Below, one piece after another: positions 1 to 5,461 of a stretch of DNA of 7,553 bases (its first letter is position 1; every line of letters begins with the position of its first letter). The position numbers and the translations under genes are program-made. The DNA lies in assembly GCA_900769695.1 (NCBI GenBank), contig CAAGHO010000030.1, positions 1 through 7,553 of the forward strand. The letters are read 5' to 3'. The notes under the pieces were generated by a model that did no database searches, was not told the DNA's origin, and worked only from the letters and a program-made list of their open reading frames with translations. The stretch is from Bacilli bacterium (GTDB lineage: Bacteria > Bacillota_I > Bacilli_A > RF39 > UBA660).

Positions 1-180
1 TACATTGTATATATCTGAAAATAAGACTCTTCCCCCTACTCCACCGTTTTTTATTAAATCTAGTAAATTTTATGCTTTTTTGTTCAATTTTAAGCTATTT
101 AAATATTTTATCAATTTAATGTTCAAATAATTTTTATCTTTAATTATAAATTTGTTTTTCAATGATTTTTTATAATTTCT
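1..180. other. left-edge stretch without a supported gene
   Basis: No start codon with a ribosome site is visible. A conspicuous C-rich patch on the + strand (24-46, in surroundings that are almost all A/T) is followed by a T6 run, but I find no complementary arm inside the window. Several short frames are open across the edge on both strands (for example + strand 2-130 and minus-strand frames reading out of the window), and none is clearly the coding one. It may be the edge of a repeat or of a structured RNA lying mainly outside the window. Confidence 0.3.
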
Positions 181-190
181 GATCTTCTAT

Positions 191-483
191 CTAAATTTTA
201 TCTAAAATCTTCAAAATGCCTATTTCTCCATATTTGCCGTATTTTGCAGACAACAAACTATATGACTGTTTTATTAAAATGCCTTAAAAGCGATTCTCGT
301 AAGCCATTATTTTAGGCTTTTTAGAGATTACTTCAGCATCTGCAGATAATTATAGACTTTGTGACTTCTTTTTTTTTCTTTAAATTTTATAATACTTGTG
401 TCTGCTATTGTATATTTCCAGTCATATGATTTATCTGGACTTAAAAAAATGTACTTATATTTTGTAATATAAATTGTAATTTT
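191..483 (-). pseudogene. frame-broken coding remnant, unidentified
   Basis: Read on the minus strand directly downstream of the regulator gene, this stretch has protein-like pieces in more than one frame and no start codon. Frame one is open from 483 to a stop at 328-330 (51 residues, including LSPDKSYDWKYTIADTS, then a lysine-rich tail). A second frame, 349-284, reads LSADAEVISKKPKIMAYENRF broken by TAA at 284-286, and continues in the same frame to a stop at 191. An A9 run at about 367-375 lies between the pieces and is a plausible place for an indel. The 'SYDWKYTI' stretch faintly resembles the NPTTGYxW region of chagasin-like (I42) inhibitor domains, but this is a guess. It could also be non-coding DNA that happens to read well. 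Confidence 0.3.
471..482. repeat. AAATTGTAATTT motif, copy 1
   Basis: Exact copy of a 12-bp near-palindrome (arms AAATT/AATTT) found four times in this window. This copy ends one base before the stop codon of the XRE-type gene, so it lies immediately in its 3' untranslated region. Confidence 0.5.
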
Positions 484-1059
484 TTACTTACTTAAAGTCT
501 TTCTTTGCCAACTTTTCTTGTTACATTTTGGACATTTCATATATCGTGTAGTTCCAGAATGCATTGCAAAATATACTTGGCTATATTTTGGTACATATTT
601 ATAATGACATTTTTGGCATTCATAATAACCTGTTTCTGTTTCTATTTTTAATGCAAATGAAACACCTATTATTAAAAGAATAAATGCTAATATAAATAAT
701 ACTATTTTCGCTATATTGTTCTCTGCTAAAAATGATGTAACAAAAATTAGTATTAAGAAAGATATTGCCGAGCTAAATCCAATCACATTTTCATACATCA
801 TTAATTTTTTATTTTGCATTTCTTCCTTTTGTGCCATTTCTAATAATGTTTTTTCTGCAAATTCATTATAATTATTCATTTCAATCAACTCCCCACATAA
901 TAATTCATTTACACTTATTTTAAGTTCATTACATAAATCAAGCATTATTGATGAATCAGGCATTCCTTTTCCGTTTTTCCATTTAGATATAGCTCTATCT
1001 GTAATGTTTAATTTCTCTGCAAGTTGCATTTGAGTTAAATTATTCTTTATCATTAACAT
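484..1059 (-). CDS. XRE-family membrane regulator with zinc ribbon, 5'-truncated
   Basis: Predicted DNA-binding regulator of 191 residues. Residues 7-55 hold most of an HTH_3 domain (NLTQMQLAEKLNITDRAISKW, then GKGMPDSSIMLDLC and NELLCGE). Two membrane helices follow at about 92-111 and 117-137. A C-terminal zinc ribbon has C148-x2-C151 and C176-x2-C179. This architecture is familiar in clostridia, where the protein normally starts with about 13 extra residues (IGKFIAxxR...) forming HTH helix 1; these are missing here. The first ATG (1057-1059) overlaps the acyltransferase stop, and AAAGAG at 1062-1067 is better spaced for the ATG at 1051-1053. Upstream, the same frame hits TGA within five codons. 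The matching 5' part sits at 2543-2623. The HTH is probably impaired, so this may be a pseudogene that still has a long open frame. WKNG replaces the usual WENG. Confidence 0.8.
   Translation of the reverse strand: MLMIKNNLTQMQLAEKLNITDRAISKWKNGKGMPDSSIMLDLCNELKISVNELLCGELIEMNNYNEFAEKTLLEMAQKEEMQNKKLMMYENVIGFSSAISFLILIFVTSFLAENNIAKIVLFILAFILLIIGVSFALKIETETGYYECQKCHYKYVPKYSQVYFAMHSGTTRYMKCPKCNKKSWQRKTLSK
1028..1054 (-). repeat. imperfect direct repeat, downstream copy (HTH junction)
   Basis: On the minus strand this reads AATGATAAA, then GAAT, then AATTTAACTCAAAT. With GAAT removed it matches the upstream copy (2559-2581) at 20 of 23 positions and encodes NDKNLTQ in the regulator's consensus frame. 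The 4-base GAAT explains why this part of the HTH is out of frame with any upstream coding. The acyltransferase stop codon (1053-1055) falls in its first bases. Confidence 0.6.
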
Positions 1060-2075
1060 GACTCTTTCTCAACTTTATTCAAATAGAAATTATATATTTT
1101 ATTGTTTGCTATATTCATAAGTTTAGCTAATATTATGCTTAATCCAATTACTAGAATAGCATATAAATAATCAACTCTACAATAAAAGCGAGGATTTCTC
1201 AATAAATACATAACTAATCCATGATATAAATAAATTTCAAAAGATATATTTCCCAAAAAAGTAAATACCTTATCATTTAATCTCACTTTTTCTAATATAG
1301 TAAACAATACAAAAAGTAATGCTATACAAATAATATTCATATTTATAACAGGAATAGGCTCTCTCATTATATCGTCTGCTAGATCTGTATCGTTTATTAT
1401 ATCCATAATGGCATATCCACTTGTGAGGAATTGAATCCCTATTATTGCAAATAATATAATTGAAAGCATAATTGCATATCTAATTATTTTATTTTTGTCT
1501 TTTAATGTTATTGCATATTTTTCTTTATAACTTGCCCAATATATACCTATAAAAAATGCAAAACAAGAATTAACCCACCAATTATTAAAACCTAAAATAT
1601 TATTAACAACTATGCAATATAAAATAGTTCCACCAAATACTGCAATATTTATCATTCTTTTTCTTTTTAGAAACTTAGCTGATAAATAAAAAACTACATA
1701 TAAAATAATAATTGCTAACACATACCACGAAAATCTTACAACTGGCTCTCCTTCAACTAAAGAATTAAAAACTTTTCTAGGTGTTAATTGTCCAGTTAAT
1801 AGATATGTTAAAATAGTAAATATAATTGCTATTATATATGGTATAACTATTTTCATTATTCTTTTATTCAAAAAGTCTTTTAGATAATTTTCTTTTTTTA
1901 GATAGCTTATCATTAGTCCATATCCTGAATAAAAGAAAAATGCTGAAACTGCAATAACTCCTACTATTGTAAATACTTTAAGTAGAATTGTTTCTTTTAT
2001 ATAAATAGACAAGTGATGTATTATTATCGATAATGCCAATAGTCCCTTTATTTTATTACTATTGTATTTATCCAA
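1053..2075 (-). CDS. acyltransferase family 3 membrane protein
   Basis: Integral membrane O-acyltransferase (Acyl_transf_3 type). Such enzymes move acyl groups onto surface sugars, peptidoglycan or polymers, and the substrate here is unknown. The 340 residues are mostly membrane helices. HH at residues 20-21 in the first helix (IKGLLALSIIIHHLS) is at the usual place of the catalytic His. FFFYSGYGL (46-54) and the late LGNISFEIYLYHG (274-286) are family signatures. The listed start is TTG and has no ribosome site. The frame stays open upstream to 2210 and encodes one more helix, so the real or ancestral start is probably farther up (see 2076-2226). The C-terminus looks normal, and the stop overlaps the truncated XRE gene by seven bases. 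The core is intact, but expression is uncertain because of the 5' end. Confidence 0.8.
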   Translation of the reverse strand: MDKYNSNKIKGLLALSIIIHHLSIYIKETILLKVFTIVGVIAVSAFFFYSGYGLMISYLKKENYLKDFLNKRIMKIVIPYIIAIIFTILTYLLTGQLTPRKVFNSLVEGEPVVRFSWYVLAIIILYVVFYLSAKFLKRKRMINIAVFGGTILYCIVVNNILGFNNWWVNSCFAFFIGIYWASYKEKYAITLKDKNKIIRYAIMLSIILFAIIGIQFLTSGYAIMDIINDTDLADDIMREPIPVINMNIICIALLFVLFTILEKVRLNDKVFTFLGNISFEIYLYHGLVMYLLRNPRFYCRVDYLYAILVIGLSIILAKLMNIANNKIYNFYLNKVEKESC

Positions 2076-2226
2076 TACATCATTATTTGCATTAAAAATA
2101 GATTTTCTTTTTATTATTAGGCATATAATTCCTATTAAAACTATTATATCTACTATGTTAATATTAAATATTGCTACATCATTGGGTAATGGGATAAATA
2201 CTGTCTGATTTTATTGTTGGTAACAT
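2076..2226 (-). other. damaged 5' part of the acyltransferase gene
   Basis: From a TAA at 2211-2213 the acyltransferase frame runs open into TTG 2075, with no ATG, GTG or TTG. It encodes VFIPLPNDVAIFN, then a clear membrane helix (IVDIIVLIGIICLII) followed by KRK, so it looks truly coding. An ATG at 2224-2226 has AGGAG at 2237-2241 (10-base spacing), but its frame gives only 15 residues (MLPTIKSDSIYPITQ, stop 2179-2181). The distance from this ATG to TTG 2075 is 151 bases, so a single-base change between about 2190 and 2215 would join them into one protein of about 390 residues. I infer a frameshift mutation or a sequencing error. A short leader peptide is the alternative. Confidence 0.5.
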
Positions 2227-2236
2227 ATACTTTGTT

Positions 2237-2241
2237 CTCCT
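2237..2241 (-). promoter_or_regulatory. ribosome binding site of the probable original acyltransferase start
   Basis: AGGAG lies ten bases upstream of ATG 2224-2226. It is the only good ribosome site in front of the acyltransferase region, which argues that translation begins there and not at TTG 2075. Confidence 0.45.
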
Positions 2242-2266
2242 ATTACTACTAATAAATACATATTAA

Positions 2267-2284
2267 AGTAAGCGATAACTTACT
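2267..2284. repeat. inverted repeat between gene remnants
   Basis: AGTAAG (2267-2272) and CTTACT (2279-2284) pair perfectly around a 6-base loop. It lies between the membrane-protein remnant and the acyltransferase ribosome site, so it could be a weak terminator or an operator. There is no T-run next to it in the leftward direction. Confidence 0.3.
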
Positions 2285-2295
2285 AATTGTAATTT
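2284..2295. repeat. AAATTGTAATTT motif, variant copy
   Basis: TAATTGTAATTT has one change from the exact copies. It lies 17 bases downstream (leftward) of the stop of the remnant ending at 2313, wedged between two inverted repeats. Confidence 0.4.
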
Positions 2296-2311
2296 ATAGT
2301 TATCAACTATA
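2295..2311 (-). terminator. possible hairpin after the membrane-protein remnant
   Basis: TATAGTT (2295-2301) and AACTATA (2305-2311) form a perfect 7-bp stem with a 3-base loop, starting one base past the stop at 2313-2315. The stem is AT-rich and no long T-run follows in the leftward direction, so termination would be weak. Confidence 0.3.
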
Positions 2312-2312
2312 C

Positions 2313-2576
2313 TTATCTTTCAATTTTCTTATATACTCTATCTTCAACATATATCATCATTTGATTATATCTTACTACATAGAAAAAAGTTGCTAATATT
2401 CCAGATATAGTTCCTATTAAATAACCTTCTGCATTTTGTAATTTTAATGCAACGATAACTACTAGCCAAGCAATTATACATAGAGCAATATCGAATATAT
2501 GCTCTTTTAACCATTTCTTTTTATGAAACTCTATTTTTTCCTTTAGAGTAAATGTACTATTTGTGTTATATTTTTT
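2313..2576 (-). pseudogene. C-terminal remnant of a small membrane protein
   Basis: Open minus-strand frame of 87 codons without a start codon (the only Met residues are 73-74, near the end). It has an acidic/basic entry region (LKEKIEFHKKKWLKEH), two predicted helices (about 29-45 and 53-70), and a conserved-looking end, RYNQMMIYVEDRVYKKIER. The protein-like composition over its full length says it was coding. I do not recognise the family; the layout would fit the membrane tail of a second XRE-type regulator. It follows the 5' XRE fragment in the -1 frame, overlapping it by 34 bases. One inserted base in the A7 run at 2571-2577 would fuse the two. The best reading is that an internal deletion joined a regulator's first 21 codons to this tail. 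Confidence 0.5.
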
Positions 2577-2623
2577 TCATTTCTACATTGTGCAATAAAT
2601 TTTCCTATTTTTACTTGATCCAT
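2543..2623 (-). pseudogene. 5' fragment of an XRE-family regulator gene
   Basis: ATG at 2621-2623 follows a textbook AGGAGGT seven bases upstream. It encodes MDQVKIGKFIAQCRNEKN, then ITQ, the exact N-terminus expected for the clostridial XRE/zinc-ribbon family (helix 1 of the HTH and the start of helix 2). After ITQ it diverges into IVHLL and stops. This piece is precisely what the gene at 484-1059 lacks, and the two would join at the same codon (TQ|M). Either one gene was split by the intervening 1.5 kb, or two tandem paralogues each lost part. A 26-residue peptide should still be translated but cannot form a complete HTH. Confidence 0.7.
2559..2581 (-). repeat. imperfect direct repeat, upstream copy (HTH junction)
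   Basis: This 23-base stretch of the 5' XRE fragment encodes NEKNITQ and matches 1028-1054 at 20 of 23 positions once four bases (GAAT) are removed from the downstream copy. It marks the boundary where similarity to the regulator family stops. Confidence 0.6.
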
Positions 2624-2630
2624 AATAATT

Positions 2631-2637
2631 ACCTCCT
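2631..2637 (-). promoter_or_regulatory. strong ribosome binding site of the XRE fragment
   Basis: A perfect AGGAGGT seven bases before ATG 2621-2623 shows that this was a genuine, well-expressed start. TATACT at 2653-2658 upstream could be its -10, though no convincing -35 accompanies it. Confidence 0.6.
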
Positions 2638-2710
2638 ACAATAAGGATAGTATATTTTATAAATTTTGTCTTTACCATAGATGTAAAATACAATATAGGA
2701 TGTTTGTTAA

Positions 2711-3526
2711 TCATCTTAATTTTATAACTGCAATCTCTGGTCTATTAAATAGCCTTATACTGATTGGATAATTTCCAAGTCCACTTGATACATATAAATA
2801 AGAATTATTTATACTATATAATCCTTTAATATAATTTGTTTCTACATTTAATCCTTTTTGTACTATTTCTGGAAACCATATTCCTCTATTTATTATTGCA
2901 CCTAAAAATGGAAGTCTAACTTGTCCTCCATGTGTATCTCCACATAATGATAAATCAATTCCAAATTGTTCAAATTCTTCAAAGTTTGAAATATGTGCTA
3001 ATAAAATGTTGTACTCTTCTTTATTAATTTCAAAAGCATTTTTCAAATCAAAAGTTGCTGAATAGTACTGATTTGTTATACCATATAAATTTATTTTTGT
3101 ATTTTTTATGGCTATTGTTTCTTTTTTATAATCTAGAACATTTACTTCGTTATCTTTTAAATTTTGTATGAATTTTTCATCACAATCATGCTCTCCATTT
3201 ACAAAATATACTTTATATGATTTTGCTAGTTCTTTGAGTAGCTTTAAAGCTATTTGTTTGCCTTTTTCATCTTTTGCTGTATACATATCTCCTGTTACAC
3301 AAATAATATCAGGTTTTTCTTTTTCTATTTTTTTAATAAGTTCTTTGTTATTTCTTCCAAATGAACTTCCATGCAAATCTGATATTTGAATTATGGTTAT
3401 TTCATCTACTATTTTTTCACTTTCTATTATTTCATAATTAGTTTTAATTGTAAATGTATTAAAATACCATATTATCAAACCTGCACATATTATTATTATT
3501 AAAATAATAAATTTTTTCTTTTTCAT
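2711..3526 (-). CDS. membrane-anchored YkuE-type metallophosphoesterase
   Basis: Predicted phosphoesterase of the calcineurin-like YkuE/YaeI group, held outside the membrane by one N-terminal helix (residues 6-22 after MKKKK). The group uses a two-metal centre on phosphodiester or phosphomonoester substrates; the substrate here is unknown, but location and neighbours suggest cell-envelope lipids or polymers. Motifs in order: D50-L-H52, G79-D80, G111-E112-H113-D114, H178 (LLAHISNF), G196-D197-T-H199-GGQVRLP, and a family-typical end (SSGLGNYPISIRLFNRPE). Two ligand positions are unusual: GNH[DE] is GEHD and GHTH is GDTH. At 271 residues it is full length. The gene starts seven bases after the kinase gene, and its ribosome site GAGG overlaps the kinase stop (TGAGG), so it is almost surely co-transcribed and coupled. 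Metal binding may be altered, or this may be a subfamily variant. Confidence 0.88.
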   Translation of the reverse strand: MKKKKFIILIIIICAGLIIWYFNTFTIKTNYEIIESEKIVDEITIIQISDLHGSSFGRNNKELIKKIEKEKPDIICVTGDMYTAKDEKGKQIALKLLKELAKSYKVYFVNGEHDCDEKFIQNLKDNEVNVLDYKKETIAIKNTKINLYGITNQYYSATFDLKNAFEINKEEYNILLAHISNFEEFEQFGIDLSLCGDTHGGQVRLPFLGAIINRGIWFPEIVQKGLNVETNYIKGLYSINNSYLYVSSGLGNYPISIRLFNRPEIAVIKLR

Positions 3527-3533
3527 TTTTACC

Positions 3534-4634
3534 TCATTTACTTAATTCTATATAAAACTCAATAAATTCATTGTCATTTTTAGCATAAATTTTTCCATTA
3601 TGTAGTTCAATAATTTGCTTTGTAATTGCAAGTCCTAATCCTGCTCCCCCTGTGCTAGATGTTCTTGATTCATCTGCTCTATAGAATTTATCAAATATTT
3701 TTTCAAATTTGTATTCTGGAATTTTATCTCCTTTATTTTTAAATACAATTTCTATTTTATCTTCATATTCTTTTATATCTATTTTTATAGTTGTATTTAG
3801 ATAACTATAATTAATAGCATTCTTTAATAAATTTCCAAATGCTCTTGCTAACTTATCTCCATCTCCCATAAATTGAATAGCTTTAGGCTTATTTAAAATA
3901 CATTCTAACTTTTTTTCTTGTAACATTGGATAAGATTCTTCTACAAGCTGTTCTAACAAAAATACCAAATCTATATTTTGTTTAGTAATAGGCATTGATT
4001 GTAAATTATATCTTGTAATATCAAAAAATTGATTTGTAAGTTCTTCTAATCTTAAAGATTTTTTTAATGCTATATCCATATATTTCTTTTGCAAATTTTC
4101 AGGTATTTCTTTTTCATCAGTAAGCAAAGTTAAATATCCTATAATTGATGTGAGTGGTGTTTTTAAATCATGTGCCATATACATTATTAAGTCATTCTTT
4201 TTTTGCAATGCTTCTTTTGCCTTATTTTGATTTGACACCAAATCAACTCTTATATTGTTCAATTTGCTTTCTAATAGTATTAAATCATTTGATAACTTTA
4301 CTTCCTTCTCTGGTTCTTTTATTATCTGATTCATAGCTTTTATTATTTCTACCATATTATTACTTGTATTTCTGATAACCAAAAAAGATATAATTGCAAA
4401 TATTACTAAATATGTAATTCCAAGTAAGATTATCTTATTTGCTATGCACCAATAGTATATATCTCTATTTACACTTGCTAAACTGTCTGCTAGTTCATCA
4501 TTATACACGCCATCTATTAATACTGAAAATAATATAATCGCACCTAAACTATATAATAATATTTTTATGACAGATTTTCTTGCTATACTATTTTTTAATT
4601 TTATAAATTCCTCATTTTTCAATTTTATATCCAA
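3534..4634 (-). CDS. VanS-like sensor histidine kinase
   Basis: Membrane sensor kinase, partner of the regulator at 4612-5295. Topology: short cytoplasmic start, helix 1 at about 23-43, an external loop of roughly 25 residues, helix 2 at about 68-88, then a coiled linker. The H-box is MYMAHDLKTPLTSIIGYL with phospho-acceptor H155, the N-box is NLLKNAINYS (268-277), the F-box FDKFYRADESR (314-324), and the G2 box GGAGLGLAI (329-337). The G1 box is KNKGD, with Asn in place of Asp as in VanS. H-box, linker (LTNQFFDITRYNLQS) and ATPase read very like VanS of vanA-type clusters. The start is TTG inside the end of the regulator gene (23-base overlap) with GGGGAG immediately before it, so translation is coupled; TTG 4620-4622 is an alternative start. 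The short sensor loop suggests detection of a membrane or cell-wall signal; the ligand is not deducible. Confidence 0.92.
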   Translation of the reverse strand: MDIKLKNEEFIKLKNSIARKSVIKILLYSLGAIILFSVLIDGVYNDELADSLASVNRDIYYWCIANKIILLGITYLVIFAIISFLVIRNTSNNMVEIIKAMNQIIKEPEKEVKLSNDLILLESKLNNIRVDLVSNQNKAKEALQKKNDLIMYMAHDLKTPLTSIIGYLTLLTDEKEIPENLQKKYMDIALKKSLRLEELTNQFFDITRYNLQSMPITKQNIDLVFLLEQLVEESYPMLQEKKLECILNKPKAIQFMGDGDKLARAFGNLLKNAINYSYLNTTIKIDIKEYEDKIEIVFKNKGDKIPEYKFEKIFDKFYRADESRTSSTGGAGLGLAITKQIIELHNGKIYAKNDNEFIEFYIELSK

Positions 4635-5295
4635 CTCCCCATACTGTTTTTATAAATTTAGGATTTTTTGTATTTTCTTTTAACTTTTCTCTTATTCTTC
4701 TAATATGCACCATTACCGTATTATTATTTTCTAAATATTTTTCTTTCCATACTTTTTCAAATAGTTCTTCAGAACTTACTACACTTCCTCTTTTTTGTGC
4801 TAAATATAATAATATATCAAATTCCATAGGTGTTAATTCAATTTGCGTTTCATATAACCTGCAAATATGCTTATCTTGATCTATTTCTAATCCATTTATA
4901 TAAATAATATTTTCTTCGCTTTTTTCATTGTATTTTGTATATCTTCTATATGCAGATTTTACTCTTGCAATTAATTCCAATGGGTTAAATGGTTTTGTAA
5001 TATAGTCATCTGCTCCCAAAGTTAAGCCTTGTATTTTATCTTTATCTTCAATTTTGGCAGTTAGCATTATTACTGGAAAGTTTAGTCCTTTATCTCTTAT
5101 CATTTTACATATTTCAAATCCATCTACATCTTTTATCATTACATCTAAAATTGCAACATCTAATTTTTGATTTTCGATACATTTTAGTGCTTCTTTAGAA
5201 TCATAAAATTTAAAAACATTATAGTTTTCATTCTTCAGATAAACTTCCACCAAATCTGCAATTTCTTTTTCATCATCTAATACTAAAATATTCAT
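4612..5295 (-). CDS. VanR-like OmpR-family response regulator
   Basis: DNA-binding response regulator of 227 residues, usual length. The receiver domain (1-115) has the acidic pair D7/D8, phospho-acceptor D51 (AILDVMIKD), T79 and K101 (GADDYITKPF). The usual Pro after the phosphorylation loop is replaced (MIKDVDG). The winged-helix effector domain (about 130-227) contains LTPMEFDILLYL, NNTVMVHIRRIREKL and ends KTVWGVGYKIEK, an ending shared with VanR of vanA-type clusters. ATG is preceded by GAGGGGG, five bases away. It is the first gene of a leftward operon with kinase and phosphoesterase. No vanH, vanA or vanX homologue is in the window, so a role in glycopeptide resistance cannot be claimed; control of the divergent peptidase gene and of its own operon is likely. 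Confidence 0.93.
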   Translation of the reverse strand: MNILVLDDEKEIADLVEVYLKNENYNVFKFYDSKEALKCIENQKLDVAILDVMIKDVDGFEICKMIRDKGLNFPVIMLTAKIEDKDKIQGLTLGADDYITKPFNPLELIARVKSAYRRYTKYNEKSEENIIYINGLEIDQDKHICRLYETQIELTPMEFDILLYLAQKRGSVVSSEELFEKVWKEKYLENNNTVMVHIRRIREKLKENTKNPKFIKTVWGVGYKIEK

Positions 5296-5320
5296 TTTTC
5301 CCCCTCATTTCTGTTTCAAT

Positions 5321-5349
5321 ATTTTATCATAATTTTTTAATATTTCCAA
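5321..5349 (-). promoter_or_regulatory. promoter of the VanRS-like operon
   Basis: On the minus strand: -35 TTGGAA (5344-5349), 17-base spacer, and extended -10 TGA-TAAAAT (TAAAAT at 5321-5326). The predicted transcription start is about 5314, giving a leader of roughly 20 bases that includes the GAGGGGG ribosome site. The spacing is canonical, and the extended -10 compensates for the imperfect -35. Confidence 0.55.
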
Positions 5350-5363
5350 CACTCTTATTGCTT

Positions 5364-5401
5364 TTAAGGAAATGTTAAGATTTATTTAATTATTTCTTAA
5401 A
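5364..5401. promoter_or_regulatory. four TTAA units at 11-bp steps: candidate response-regulator site
   Basis: TTAAG at 5364, TTAAG at 5375, TTAAT at 5386 and TTAAA at 5397 lie exactly 11 bases apart, one helical turn, on the same face of the DNA. Tandem direct repeats with an 11-bp step are the known binding pattern of OmpR/PhoB-class regulators. The last unit abuts where the -35 of the peptidase promoter should be, the classic activator position. Relative to the divergent operon the array lies at about -50 to -87. AT-richness makes single TTAA words common, so the regular spacing is the evidence, not the word. Confidence 0.5.
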
Positions 5402-5422
5402 ACTTATTTTTATTCTGAGTTT

Positions 5423-5428
5423 TATACT
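5423..5428 (+). promoter_or_regulatory. -10 element of the C39-like peptidase gene
   Basis: TATACT is one base from consensus, 33 bases before ATG 5462. Seventeen bases upstream the sequence is AAACTT, which is no -35. This suggests a promoter that needs an activator bound to the TTAA array just upstream. Confidence 0.45.
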
Positions 5429-5461
5429 AGAAATATATTAAAAGAAAAAGGAGAAAGTAAA

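Noticed and set aside
2..130. Open + strand frame at the left edge (43 codons, KTLPPTPPFF region)
   Set aside because: It has no start, unremarkable Phe/Lys composition expected from AT-rich DNA, and competing open frames on the other strand.
301..322. Hairpin AAGCC/GGCTT followed by T's on the + strand, as a terminator
   Set aside because: The stem is only 5 bp with a 9-base loop, and there is no + strand gene upstream for it to serve.
1053..2623. Insertion sequence as the cause of the split regulator
   Set aside because: No transposase and no terminal inverted repeats were seen between the halves; the mechanism is left open.
3168..3389. Open + strand frame of 73 codons
   Set aside because: It lies wholly antisense to the phosphoesterase gene, has no ribosome site, and its Ser/Phe-rich composition is the mirror of the Glu/Lys-rich coding strand.
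4154..4336. Open + strand frame of 60 codons
   Set aside because: It is antisense to the sensor kinase linker and H-box region, with no ribosome site.
3534..5295. Glycopeptide resistance locus
   Set aside because: Only the regulatory pair resembles van clusters; no ligase, dehydrogenase, dipeptidase or carboxypeptidase is present in the window.
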